Shown in pieces: positions 39,001 through 54,000 of a stretch of 64,000 nucleotides of DNA. Below the pieces are notes generated by a model. It saw only the letters and a program-made list of their open reading frames with translations, did no database searches and was not told where the DNA came from. Location: positions 28,274,853-28,338,852 of the forward strand of contig OY755241.1 of the NCBI GenBank assembly GCA_963576725.1. The letters are read 5' to 3'. Position numbers and translations under genes: made by a program. Numbering within the stretch: position 1 is the stretch's first letter; the number at the start of each line of letters is the position of its first letter. Source of the stretch: Azorinus chamasolen (taxonomy: Eukaryota > Mollusca > Bivalvia > Cardiida > Solecurtidae).

Positions 39001-42000
39001 AATTAATTCTTTCATACTGAATGGAACTTATCGTTAACCCTTTACATCATCAGGGTCCATGCTTATAAAGCTTTTTAGTTGAGTCTGAGTTTGTTCTCAA
39101 GCTTTTGATTGGTCAGATTTGAGCCAAAGGCTCAAATCTGACCAATCAAAAACTTGAGAACGAACTCAGTCTCAACTAAAAAGATTTATAAGCATGGATA
39201 CTGATCTCTTATGATACTTATGATATCATCAGCAAGCAGAGCAGACCCTGAATGGACAGTTCCTACAGGAGCCATCTGATCTGGGTCTACACTGTTTTCA
39301 AAGGCGTGAAAACATGTTTATATGGAGAAAAGGGTTAATTATGTGTGTTTTTGTTACATTTATGTCAGAGAGCATATTCTTGTGGTATAACCAGAAGCCA
39401 ATGGGATTTCTAGCTGCATCTGCACAAAGTCTTTGTTCTTTCAGGTTATTGTATTATTGAACACATTTTTATATAACTTTTACCAGGAAGCTTTTTCTTG
39501 CCTTAATAGGAAAGTATGCTTTCTAGATATTTCACAGTGGGGCTAGTTAAATGGTAGAGAAACAATGGAATGTTGAAGTGTGAGATTTGTATTTAAGGTC
39601 TTACACGGCTGTTTAGATTTGTTTGTTGTCTTTAACTTTAGCACTTTATTTTTTATTTTCTTACCTATTGAGTATACATTATGATTCTTGCCGAAACTTA
39701 GCATGAATTATTTGTGCTTTTGGAACTTAAAAAATATTTTATTGCCTATTTATTGTGTTGAAGTAAAGTTTAAGTGAAGTTAAAATGTTTGATATCCCTA
39801 TACATGTATCACTATTTATTTGTTTATCCCTTTAACATTAGAAATGATGAATATATGAATATTTATTAGCTGATTTTTTATATAATGGCAACATGAACAA
39901 GAGAAGTTTTGATTGTGGCAGAAGTTGCAGTATAAAATCATATACAGTAGAACCCCTCTAATGTCAATGTGACCACTTAATGAATAAACATGAGTGTCTT
40001 TATAAGCAGGTGGTTGCTTAATGCAGGACAAAATCTTATGCAGAAAGCTCCTAGGAGCTTTCTGCATAATTTGTCCTGCATTAAGCTACCACCTGCATCA
40101 AGCACCCAGAATCATACCCCTTTTAGGTGGTTGTATTAGCAGGGTATTACTGTATATGTATTATTCCATAAACAAACAGAGCAGACATTGATTAGATGAT
40201 TCCTACAGGAGTTGTCTGATCTGGGTTTACTCTGTTTGCAAATATGTTAAATAGTGTTTCTGTTAAAAGTGTTAAAAAAGTTCTCTTATATCGTGACTAA
40301 ATAGAAACCTACAGTTATAGAGCACACACAGCAGCAGATAAATGTGCGTACTCAGATACTAAAATCCTCATTTCTCTTCAAACCCTATCTTGTGACCACT
40401 CTTTAGAATCGTCTTGAAGAGACGATTCTAAAGTGTGGTCACAACATAGCGTTTGGTGGAGTAATAAAGGATATTTTCTTGAAAATATTTTTATTTACGC
40501 ATCTTATCTGTTTTTATCTTTCATAAATGCTGCAGATAACACTTTTTTCATATGACATCTACATAGCATGTAAATAATTACAAGATAAACAACTATATGT
40601 ATCTTATAATAAGGACTGTTGAGGTTTAGCCTAAATGTTCAACCAGGCAAACTTAGGTAAATAGTGCAGATCCTTCTGAAAGAGCAGTTTGATCAGGGTC
40701 TACACTATTTACTCCTGGATTGGAATTATTTAGAATTATGCAAACAGTGCCAAGTTGACCTTTTGAACTGGTGGAAGGAAATGTCTGAATTATTTGGTGA
40801 ATACTGTATAATGTTAGTTTGTGTGGAATTTCAAGCTGAAAGAGAAAAAGAAAGGAAAGGGTCAAAAGTCTAAAGATGGGCCAGAAAAGAGAAAAAAGTC
40901 AGCTGGCAAAGCAGAGAAGAGAGCACAGAGTCCAAGGGCCATGGCAGCAAATAAGATAAAGGCTGGATTTGCTGGACACAAAATGCGCAAAGACATGTCA
41001 TCACGAAAGGTTAGACTTGCACAGACCTGAAAATAGTGGCTCTTGTGGGCCTAAGGAGCACTTCACAGGAGAGCAATGGCTCTTGTGGGCAAAAGGAAGC
41101 ACTTTCCAGACTTGCACAGACTTGAGAGCAATGGCTCTTCTGGGCAGAAGGATGCACTTTCCAGACTTGCACAGAGAATTGAGAGCAATGACTCTTGTGG
41201 GGGAAGGAAGCACTACCCAGACTTGGGAGGAATGGTTCTTGTGGGCAGAAGGAAGTACTTTCCAGACTTGCACAGAGAATTGAGAGCATTAGCTCTTATG
41301 GGCAGAAGGAGCACATTCCAGACTTCTTGCACAGAGACTTGAGAGCAATGGCTCTTGTGGACAGAAGAAAGCACTTTCAAGACTTGCACAGATAATTGAG
41401 AGCAATTCCTCTTGTGGGCAGAAGGAAGCACTTTCCAGACTTGCATGTTTGATTATCTCATTTTACACACATGGGAAATTGGTGATAACCCATTCCTTCA
41501 TACCGACACATTTTGACATTTCTGTAAAAGTCACTTTTTGAAACCATTGTGATAAATACTTTCAAAACTACACAATTCTAAAATTGTTCTTTTTTCTAGT
41601 AAATGCTGCTTTTCAGTAAAGGTTGACTGAGGTTTTGGTGTGAGATTTGTATTTAGTGTCTTACTTTGTTTTTAGGTTTGTTTGCTCCAATTCAGAATTG
41701 TCTTTAACTTTTGCATTTTATTTTCTTTTAATCCTATCAATCTTTTGAGTATAGACCATGAATCTTACCCAAAAGCTGTGAATTTTTGACTCTTTTGGAA
41801 CTTAAAAAATAATTTATTAGCTATTTTTATACCCCCACAAACAAAGTTTGGGGGGTATATAGGAGTCGCCTTGTCGGTCGATCAGTCGGTTGGTTGGTCA
41901 GTCGGTCTGTTGACTTTTTCCGTGCGGTTTCTCAGTAACTGCTGACTAGAATTCAATGAAACTTGACATGATGCTTTATCATAAAGAGGAGATGTGCATC

Positions 42001-45000
42001 CAATTATATTTTCCGGTTCAGTGATTTCCTTACCGAGTTATGCCCTTTGTTTAAAATATCTGTGTTGGTTTGTTTCCATGCGGTTTCTCAGTAACTGATG
42101 ACTAGAATTCAATGAAACTTGACGTGATGCTTTATCATAAAGAGGACATATGCATCCAATTATTATTTTCCAGCTCAGTAATTTCCGTACAGAGTGATGC
42201 CCCTTTGTTTAAAATTTTTGTGTTGGTCTGTTGACTTTTCTTTCCACGCGGTTTCTCAGTAACCGACAACTAGAATTCAATGAAACTTGACATGATGCTT
42301 TATCATGAAGAGGACATGATGATGCACATCCAATAATAGTTTACCAGCTGATTTATTTTCTAACAAGGTTATTCCCCTTGTTTAAAAGTTTTGTGTTGGT
42401 CTGACTGTTGACTTTTATTCTGCACGGTTTCTCAGGCTTCTAAAGCATTTATAACTCTTTTAACCCATTACCTCATAAGACATTTTTAGATCCAACATCT
42501 TTGAATAAATCTACCAAAAAGCAGCATTGCCTAGAGAAAAGGAAAATTTTAGAATTTTGTAGTTTGAAACCATTGCGATAAATAGGAGCAAATGCTCTAT
42601 TTATCACAATGGTTTCACAAAGTGACTTCTGCAGAGTCGTCAAAAGTCTTCAGTATGAGGGAATGGGTTAAACAACTGTATATATCTTATAATATGGAAT
42701 GTTGTAATTTGTCAACTTTGTCTGTCGTAATTAGCCTAAATGTTCAACCATGCAAACTTTCACAAAAAGAGTAGTTTAATCAGGGTCTACACTATTATTT
42801 ACTCTAAGGAAGGAAACGGTCAAAAGTCAAAAGATGAGCCAGAAAAGAGAAAAAAGTCAGCTGGCAAAGCAGAGAAGAGAGCACAGAGTCCAAGGACCAT
42901 GGCAGCAAATAAGATAAAGGCTGGATTTGCTGGACACAAAAAGCGCAAAGACATGTCATCACGAAAGGTTAGACTTGCACAGACCTGAGAATAGTGGCTC
43001 TTGTGGGCAAAAGGAGGCACTTTTCAGACTTGCACAGACTTGAGAGCAATGGCTCTTTTGGGCAAAAGGAAGCACTTTCCAGACTTGCACATACTTGAGA
43101 GCAATGGCTCTTGTGAACAAGGGGAGCACTTTCCAGACTTGTACAGACTTGAGAGCAATGGCTCTTTTGGGCAAAAGGAAGCACTTTCCAGACTTGCACA
43201 TACTTGAGAGCAATGGCTCTTGTGAACAAGGGGAGCACTTTCCAGACTTGTACAGACTTGAGAGCAATGGCTCTTTTGGGCAAAAGGAAGCACTTTCCAG
43301 ACTTGCACATACTTGAGAGCAATGGCTCTTGTGAACAAGGGGAGCGCTTTCCAGACTTGCACAGACTTGAGAGCAATGGCTCTTTTGGGCAAAAGGAAGG
43401 ACTTTCCAGACTTGCACATACTTGAGAGCAATGGCTCTTGTGAACAAGGGGAGCACTTTCCAGACTTATACAGACTTTAGAGCAATGGCTCTTTTGGGCA
43501 AAAAGAAGAACTTTCCAGACTTGCACATACTTGAGAGCAATGGCTCTTGTGAACAAGGGGAGCACTTTCCAGACTTGTACAGACTTGAGAGCAATGGCTC
43601 TTTTGGGCAAAAAGAAGAACTTTCCAGACTTGCACATACTTGAGAGCAATGGCTCTTGTGAACAAGGGGAGCACTTTCCAGACTTGTACAGACTTGATAG
43701 CAATGGCTCTTTTGGGCAAAAGGAAGCACTTTCCAGACTTGCACATACTTGAGAGCAATGGCTCTTGTGAACAAGGGGAGCACTTTCCAGACTTGTACAG
43801 ACTTGAGAGCAATGGCTCTTTTGGGCAAAAGGAAGCACTTTCCATGTTAATAAGTTACATCCAAATCTGACATTTAAGTAGCTATGTCTCCTTTAGGGAA
43901 AAATGAAAAATGGAAGAATAATTAACTTACAAGAATATTAGCAGATGGCAAATTTTGCAGCGATTACTTGGTTTGCAAAGTTGGGACTCCTGATGAAGAT
44001 ATAAAGTCACCCAATCTCTCATCTGGATCAAAACTGTCTTCAGAGAGGACTATGAAATATTCCGTGGAATGGCAAGAGTCAGTGAGAGAGTTTTGCCATA
44101 ATTTTTCAGTTTTGACACAAATTACTTGGGACACTTTGGATTGAGTGCAACGAAAAATACGAAACTGATATAAATACTCTAGAACATTTACTGTTTACTC
44201 CATGAATATTCATGTAACAAATAATGACATGATGAATTTTAATTGGATTAAACAATTATTATGGTGCATAAACACAGGAGTTGTTTCCCACTAGTTTTTA
44301 GCTCACCAGAGCACAAAGTGCCACGGGTGCGCTTTTGTGATTGCCTGATGCCTGTTGTCCGTTGGCGTCCATGTCAGTCGTCAACAATTTGAACCTTTAA
44401 AAATCTTTTCTGAATCCACAGAGTTCTCAGCTTTCATCATTGGCAGATAGCATCATGTTCAGGTCGTCTACAAAAGTTTTATAAATTATGCCCCTGGGAT
44501 CAATATTGACCTTGCCCCAGGGCTGGCCAGTTTCCTGTAGAAACATAATATGTACTTTAAAAAAATTCTCCTGAAACTGGAAGGTTCTCAGCTTTCATAT
44601 TTGGCACAAAGCATCATGCTTAAGTCCTCTTCAAAAGTTATATAAATTATGCCCCTGGGGTAAAATGTCGCCCTCTCCAGGGGTGGCCGTTTTCTTTAGA
44701 AACATATAGGGAAAGCTTTGAAAATCTTCTCCTGAAACTGGAAGGTTCTCAGCTTTCATATTTGGCACATACATGTATCATCATGTTGAGGTCCTCTTCA
44801 AAGCTAATATAAATTATACCCCTGGGGTCAAATGTGGCTCGGCCCAAGGGCTGACTAGTTTTCTATAAAAACATGTAGTGAAAAATTTGAAAATTTTCTC
44901 TGAAACTGGAAGGTTCTCAGCTTTCATATTTGGCACATAGCATCAACCTCAGGTAATTTACAAAAGTTATACAAATTATGCCCTAGAGATCAAAATTGAT

Positions 45001-48000
45001 CATTCCCCAGGGGTGCCTTGTTTTATATAGAAACATATTGTAAAAACTTTGATATTTGGCACAAAGCATCATGCTTAATTAGGTCCTTTACAAAAGTTAT
45101 ATAAATTATGATGCCTGGGGTCAAATGTTGCCCACTCCAGGTGTTGCTGTTTTCTTTAGAAACATATAGGGAAAACTTTGAAAGTCTTCTCCTCTGAAAC
45201 TGGAAGGTTCTCAGCTTTCATATTTGGCACATAGCTCCTCTGCAAAAGTTATATGAATTATGCCCCTCGGGTCAAATGAGGCCCAGCCCCAGGGGTGGCG
45301 AGTTTTGTATAGAAACATAGATCGGTAGTTAAAACTTTGAAAATCTTCTCTCATGATTGTCTGGTAAGTGATATCGGGGCCATCATGGCACTCTTGTTTC
45401 GAATTGTTCATAAACTATTACGAAATGTTAATAACTGGTCTGCTCTGTTATGAAACTACAATAGAGCTGACAAAACATTTTTATGGTGTTAATATGCCAA
45501 TTTAAAAATTCAGCTAATAAATATTCATGATGTCATTATTTCTTCCATGAAAATTCAACAGGGAATAGGTTAATGCTGTATCATAATGGTTCCCTCTGTG
45601 TGTGTGGGGGGGGGGGGGGGGGGGGACTGATGTAAAGCACTAATAGGTACTCTTTTCACTCAGGTAAACAAACAGACAATTACCAAAGTCTATGTCATTC
45701 TGGAATGCTGTTGGCTAGTTTGTTAGCTGTTTGCACCTGGAACTGATTACCTATATATGAACAGTTTGGATCCAGATGAGAATTTAAGCTGAATAACTAG
45801 GTGTCTTATCAGGATCTAAACTACTTGGCTATATTTTTGAAGATCAATTTAACCCTTGCTGTGCTGGACACGAGTCACTGATGTCCTTTACAAATAGTGT
45901 AGACCCAGATGAGAGGGCTCCTAGAGGAGCCCCCTCATCAGGGTCTGTACTGTTTGCAATGTTACACTTTTCTTTAGAAAAATCCCCAAATTTTCACTAT
46001 GAGCTTGACTTGTTTGAATTTTGGAACAGTCCATTTGAAAAATCAGTGTTGTAAGGCTTAAGGAGAACTGACTGGAAAAGGAGTATATGATACATTTTTT
46101 CAGAAGAAAATTACTTAGCGTGAATAGAGTTGATTATGAACATAATTGGTACCCACATTGATGAGCCAGGATATCCATTGGTACCCTCATTTAAGAGCCA
46201 GGTATCACCTTTAGCCAGTCATCAGTACTCACATTACTCTTTGTATCTTATTGTAATAACCAGTGAAAAAATATGTCTGCTGCAATTCTCAAAAAATAAA
46301 TTTTCTTTTTCCCTTCAAAAGTACAATCAGAGTGACCAATTGTTTGGATCCTAATGAGCCAGTGAGTTACTCAGCATCTGATCTGGATACAAACTATTTA
46401 CATAGATCATCACAAAGTTACTTGTAGCATGCAGAATATCTCGTAAGTACGACCTGACTGGTATTTATAAACTTTTCCCCGCACTAAAAAGGTTAACTGT
46501 CATATAATGGTGAATGCTGCGTGTCCTTCACAAGGTAAAAACGCAGAGGTCAAACCTAGCACACACTTTTGTATCATCCTAGGAAGTTAGCTGGCATTGT
46601 TGTGTTTGGATAATAACATTTATAAACAACAGAAAAAAATATGGTGGTACGTTTTTTTAGAAGAGTTCTGTAGTTACTTTAATTGCCCATGTTATGTTTC
46701 TCTTCTCCACCATTTTGTAATGCTGAATATTTCGATTTGTCACCATTTTGATGACTTTTTAAACTCTTTCAACTTGAGAGACATATGCACTGTCATCAAA
46801 TTTTGCAAACAGTGTAGACCAAAGATCAAAGGACTCCCAGAGGAGTTGTACTTCTTATCTACGTAGCAAATAGTGTACATTACTTCATAATTGTTTTGTT
46901 TTATTCTGCAGGAATCCATTTTAGCTAAATATTATGTACAAATGTTTATACATTGGATTTCAGCATCATACTTTTTCTTATATGTTTTTCTTCATGTTTT
47001 ATAAGAATTACTTTTTTTTTTTTAAATATTCATTTTCATTTTCAGCTAGAATGCCTATGTATAGATTATAGAAAAGGAATTTTAAAGTGACACCATTGAC
47101 GCTTGCATTAACCCTTTCCCTCATATTGACGACTTTGGACGACTCTGTAAAAGTCACTTTGTGAAACCATTGTGATAAATAGAGCATTTGCTCCTATAGG
47201 AGCAAATGCTCTATTTATCACAATGGTTTCAAACTACATAATTCTAAAATTTTCCTTTTCTCTAATTAATGCTCCTTTTCGGTAGATTAATTCAAAGAGG
47301 TTGTATCTAAAAATAGCCTATGAGGGAAAGGGTTAACAGATATGTTCTATTATTTGCATCAAATCTAAATTGTTTAATTTGATTTTTTCACAGGATGCAA
47401 AGAAATCAGAAGCTGGTAAGTGAATTTTGATATTTTTCTTTCCTCATAAAACAAGCCCCAACATTGTGTAACTTAAATGGTTACCAGGCAATTTGTGTAA
47501 AAGCTGTACACTCCTAGAAGAGTCCATCTATCTGTGCCACACATGTAGACCCTCACAGTACTATGTGATGTACCAAGATCATGCACCAGCCTATCTATCA
47601 CCAAAGTCTGAAACTGTTTCCAAAAATAGTTCTCAAGTCATTAATTCTTTGAACCCATTCCCTCATATTCAGACACCTTTTACGCCTCTGTAGAAGTCAC
47701 TTTCTGAAACCATTGTGATAAATAGAGCAAATGCTGTACTTATCACAATGGTTTCAAAACTACATAATTCTAAACTTTTCCTTTTCTCTAGTAAATTATC
47801 CTTTTCAATAGATTTATACAAAGAAGTAGGATCTTAAAATAGCCTATGCAGGAATGCTTTTACAGTAAAGTAACTTTTGTCTGCAAAAATGCCGCCTTCA
47901 TAAAAAAATAAGTGTCAAACAGTTTGAAAACCAGTATCAGAGTGTCAAACAGTTTGAATGTTGACGAGATGCCAAGTTACAAGATCCAAACTGTTTGCAA

Positions 48001-51000
48001 AAGTCGATCGTCGCAAAGTTGGTTTATGTTATTGAAACAGTATATAAAATACTTCCCTCTCTCCATTGTAAATTAACTTTCACTTTTAACATTGCAGAAT
48101 TCAATGTTTGTTCACATTTATGTTCATGTGACTACAGCAAAGACTCACTGTAAAATTAACCCTTTACTTGATGAGCCCTCCTGCAAGACTCCTCTCATTA
48201 TGAATATTCATTTAATTTCTGTAATTACAATATAGATTCAGGAATTTGTTTCTCATAGAAAACATCAGAGAATCAGCTATATAACATATAGAGGATCTTA
48301 TATGAGTTTCATTACAAATTGTTTTGATGAACGAGTTTACTATAATAATATGACACGAGCATAATATTCATTATAGTAAATGAGTTTCATGAAAACAATT
48401 CGTAATGAACACGAATGTAAGATTCTTTTTATCACATACTCCTTAAACATGCTGTAGAAAGTGAAACAGACAATATCTGATGGATGTTTTGGCCAGTGTT
48501 TACAGTGTAGTACAGCCAGATTCAAACTGCTAATTTGCATAAAAAAATGCACTAATGCATTTCCGTGATTTACGGCACTCTGTTTCGACACTCTTACACG
48601 ACAGATTATGTGATAAATAAACATACAGAACAAAACTTGATGAGACATTTCCTACATGGGTGAGATATCAAGTAAAGGGTAAACCCTTTTCCCTGTTGCA
48701 TATTCTTGAAAGAATTAATGACACCATGAATAGTAATTACCGTAGCTGATTTTTTATAATTGAATATTTACACATGATGATGTGATATTGGTAGAAACTG
48801 TAGAGTCAGATCTATTGTAATTTGATAAGTAAACGAAGTATACCCTGATCAGACGGTACCTTAGACAGGAGCTGTCTGATCTGGGTCTACTCTGTTTACA
48901 AAGTGCATGAAAAGGCATTTATATGAGGGAAAGTGTTAAGTAAAAACATGACTTATGTTTGAGATGGAACAACAGCTTAGATTACACTACACAAGACAGA
49001 CTGGACTGTAATGAAGGGAGGGACCAGATGTTGTTTTTTAGCAGAATGAGGGAACAAAATTAATGTTGTTATTTATAAGGGGAGTAACACATGCTATTAA
49101 CGAAGGGAGGTAACTGCTGTTATTGTAAAGTTTCTATAGCCTCTTCTTGTACACTGTGAAGATTGCACGCTAACACGATCCCTGACACATGAATCCTATA
49201 CTTTATTTTTTTAGCTTAGTTTGCACAAAAAAAATCAGTGAATACCAGAGGCATAGACAATATGTGTAAATAAAACAGGTTTTTTACGAATAGCTCAATT
49301 ATTTTTCCACCAGACCCTGTATTTTGACCACCTCAGAGATAATTCTGCAGGGTAGTGACAACATGCAGGTACAGTTTGTTAGAGAAATGACAATGTTCTA
49401 ACATGTAGTTTGTATCCATGCTTATAAAACTTTTTTGTTGAGTCTGAATTCATTCTCAAGTTTTTGATTGGTCAGATTTGAGCCTTTGGCTCAAATCTGA
49501 CCAATCAAATGCTTGAGGACAAACTCAGACTCAACTGAAAAGCTTTATAAGCATGGACCTAGGAATACACCTCTTTATCTGTGACTCTGGTGAACACTGT
49601 ATTTAACAAAACAAATATAGGCACTGTACAGTGCAATTGTAAAACTTATTAGATCTCTACTTTACAGATTTGAATTATTTAACTTTATAAACTGATAAAA
49701 GTTCATGCATGCACACAGCTGGTGATATGGTACAAACTTTGCAAACATTTTGGAGACCAATGAGACACTGTAATGTGGAGTCTCAGCGGTATATAAACTG
49801 TTTGACACTTTGTAACATAGAGTCTCAGCGGTATATAAACTGTTTGACACTTTGTAACATGGAGTCTCAGCAGTATCCAGACTGTTTGACACTTTGTAAC
49901 ATGGAGTCTCAGTGGTATCTAAACTGTTTGACACTTTGTAACATGTGGAGTCTCTGTTATCTTAACTGTTTGACACTTTGTAACATTGAGTCTCAACGGT
50001 ATCTTAACTGTTTGACACTTTGTGTGTTGAAAAGAATAGGATGAAATTATAGTTTTAAAATAAAGCATTAAAATAAAGCAGACTACAAGGTTTATATGAA
50101 TCAGATGAAAGTAAAATAGTTTTGGTAGGATGTGTGAGCTACTTTTGTGAAGTTTATGCTAAAACTACATTTGTCATGATAAACAGTTTCATCCCTAAGG
50201 ACCCTAACCCATTCCTCCATATATATGTATTTCTATGCCTTATTTGCAAACAGAGTAGACCCATATCAGATGGCTCCTGTAGGAACTGTTTGATCAGAGT
50301 CTGTTCTGTTTGCTTATGATATAGTAAAGATTATAATTCTACAGTTTCAACTATGGACAAAAAATAATGTGTTCATGTGTCATTATATTTAATATTAATC
50401 TAATTGATATTTACGATGTCATCATTTCTTATATGAATATTCGTGGAGTAACATCTATTTCTCATTTTGTTTTCCATCTAACAGTATTTGGTTTTAAGTG
50501 TTTGTAAACTGACCTCAGATTCTTGATTAGTGACAAAAGAGTTAACTCTTTACTCCATAAATATGCCTTTCTGTGCCTTTGCAATCAGAGTAGACCCAGA
50601 TCAGATGACTCCTGTAGGATCAGTTAGCTTCTGAACTTATAAGTTATGTATATGTAATTCTACAGTTTTTGTAAAAGCAAATATTTCCGGTGTTCTTGTG
50701 CAGTCATAAATGTTAATCTAATTAATATTTATGAAGTCATTATTTCTTATATGAATATTCATGGAGTAAAGAGTTAAATATTTTGTAACGTTTCATTTAC
50801 TAGTCAAGGTCTCTGCCCTCACCTCAAACATATACCACGTATTGCATCTGATTGGTTACAGTTGCACTTTCTTTTTGTTATACATTTATGATCAAATTAT
50901 GAATATTCATGTCAGAAAGACTGTATGAATAATAATTAGTTGATTTTTTATAATGGCCTCATGAACATGGGAATTTTTACCATGGCAGAAACTGTAGAAA

Positions 51001-54000
51001 TAGATCTACTTGCATTAATTAATTTATTTTTATAAGCAAACAGAGCAGACCCTGATCAGACAACTCTTTTGTGTAAAGGGTTGAATATGGATTTGTTACC
51101 AGTATGTTTAACCCATTTCCTCCATAGGCTATTTTTAGACCCAATTTAACCTCTTTGAATAAATCTACCAAAAAGGAGCATTTACTAGAAAAAAGGATTT
51201 TTTTTAGAATTTTGTAGTTTGAAACCATTGCGATAAATAGAGCATTTGCTCCTATAGGAGCAAATGCTCTATTTATCACAATGATTTCAATGGGTGATTT
51301 TTACAGAGGTGTAGAAAGGCGTATTTATGGAGGAAAGGGTTAACCTTTAGTTACTCGCTGTGAAAAAAATGTCTGCTCAAAGTTGAATCTGGTACATGTA
51401 CAATTTTTACTACTTCAGATTCAATTAAGCTTTTGAGAAACTGTTGACCAATGTTGTGACACAAGCTTTTGAGAAACTATTGACAGAGTGTCAAATAGGT
51501 TGGCTCTTATAATCTTTTGATCTGGATTTAGGCTACTGGTGACCGAGGTGATGTTTAACAGGTTATGTGTTATCTATTAGTAGTTTTTATAAAGAAACTT
51601 CAGTATTCCCAACTTAACACTGTACTTGATAGAGACAGCTTTCACACCTGAACAAACAGAGTAGTCCAAGATAAGTGGCTACTTTAGGAGCTGTCTGATC
51701 AAGATCGGCTCTGTTTGTTGTTGGAATTTTATACATCTGATTCTATAGTTTCTGCCATGGTATTAAACAATTGTGTTTCAATAAGCCATTATAAAAATGT
51801 TTACATGCATGAGAAATTCCAAACAAAAAATAAAACACACCCAGTGCAAATGGCAGATGCAGCAACCCGGTACAGATGTCCAACAACACTGACAAAAAAG
51901 AGTGACCCGCAAAGGAGTTATGCCGATGTTGTGATGGGCAACAGTACTGAAAACCGGGTGGCAGAAAACCTGATAAACCTAGAACCCATTGGAGTCTCGC
52001 CCTCCGATACTTACATTGCACAGAACCTGGTCCCTCCACCTATCAACAGCAAAACCAGGGAAGATGATTCCTGTTTCAGCAACACAAAAATTCCAACTAT
52101 TGTCACGAAACAGGGATTATGTAATAAACGCACGCGAAACCAACGTGATCTGCAGCATCGGGTCGAAGATGACTTATATCAATACGTCAAGAAACGTAGT
52201 AAATGTTACTTTGTGAACAGCTTTCTTCCATCATTTACCGAGCAACAACTTGTGCAATATGTGAACGACCACGGCTTGAAAGTGACTAGAGTGGCAATAT
52301 TTCGAAAAACAAGGACTAATGTGATAATACGTGTAAATGTTGAGGATGACGAGAATTCTGACAAAAATATGATGGATAATCCGTCATTTTGGCCCAGTGG
52401 AGTGACGTGCCAACCATGGTTGTCAGACTCTGCACTTCGGCAACGAAGGGCAAGAAACTCACATAGACTGTATGAGGGTGATACCAATGAAAAAAATAAT
52501 GATAACTATCATCAGTGTACAAACTATTATGATGATAATGATGAATATCGCAACCGTTTCTCCGTGCTTGACGGAGACTATTTCGACATTGATTAATTGA
52601 TGAGTAATATCAGTATAATAATGGTAGCAAGTATTGGTAACATGCAACAGGCAACTCTACTGGCATTATGTCTAGCTCTAGCTACCTGCATGAATTTCTC
52701 TCATCTCATAATGTAGACTTTGTAGGTACAGTCAAACTTTAATTGCTGGAGCATCACTGAGTCGAGGACAGTGTTTGCTCGAGGTCTGGTCGAAGTCCCA
52801 GAAAAAGTTGTTCTTAATTCAATGTAATTGACAATGGCTTGGTCAAATATGGCTTGCTCAAGGACCTGGGCTGATTCGAGGTATACTTATACCCCTTCAC
52901 CAGTCAATCTATTGTTTTTAGCAGTGTTGTCTCGAAAACATGACCGTGTGAACAAATTACCTGCTGATTGTGGCTTCTCACCTGTCAGTCTGTGTTTTTC
53001 ACGAGTAATCAAATAGTAATCAGTTTTATGGATCACACCTTTAAATGGAATAATTGCAGGGTACAGATCAAATCAAGTCTATTAATAAGCATGTTTAATG
53101 ATGTTTTCTTACGGGGTAAATATTGTTTGTATATTTTAAAAGTTTGCACATGATTAGGAAATATTTTTTGAATGCCAAAATGCATACAAAAAAGCGTTAA
53201 ATTGAAGAATTCTGAAACTTTTCCCTACCAAGAAAGGGAGATTATACAGTCACATAAACATACATGCCCCAGTGAAGACATAGAATAATACCACACTAGA
53301 TGCAGGTTTGCATGCTCAAATTTTTTTAGCAAAATATTTAAAGAAAGGAATTTTATAGACACATATCATGTAATTGATAACCAACATCAAAACACTAGCA
53401 ATTAAAACATTTCAAAATCTTTGAAGAAGTGTTGAACACAACCACTATTTCATGCGGTAATATCATATCTTTGACCAGATCTATGGAATCGAATATTGAC
53501 AATTTCATATGAAATCCACTTGCTCAAGCACCCTCACTTGGACAAGGTCAGGCTTAAAACTTTGCGACCTCGGCCTAGTGAAGTTTGTATCAGTGAGCAC
53601 TGGCTATACAGGCATGACTTAACACTTCTGGACTGTATGAACAACCGATATACAAGTTTCCCTGTGTCTGACCTTGACCTACCAAACATCCTGACCTTGA
53701 TCTACCAAGCAGCCGCAGAGTTTGTGGAAAAAAACAACAGTTATCCAATGTAGTGTCATGCACAGTTTTAATAACAGGGTATCGACACAGGATTGTTTGG
53801 GCATGACAGGAACTGTAGAATCAGGTCAATATTATTTCATATACAAACTGTGTAGACCCTGCTCAACAGATCCTACAGGAGATAATATGGGTCTACTCTG
53901 CTTACCATAACACGTTAACACCACCTTAAATAAGCTAATACATGTATATATTTATGATGTCACTATTTCTTACATGAATATTCGTGAGGTAAAGGGTTAA

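Noticed and set aside
42969..43838. 289-codon minus-strand open frame and several 73-165-codon frames
   Set aside because: They lie entirely in the 109-bp minisatellite downstream of exon 14; the repeated peptides are translations of the array.
49662..50044. Repetitive frames on both strands
   Set aside because: 42-bp minisatellite artefact.
51715..51849. Upstream extension of the LINE ORF1 frame
   Set aside because: This part translates an A element; the conserved-looking protein starts at Met 51850.
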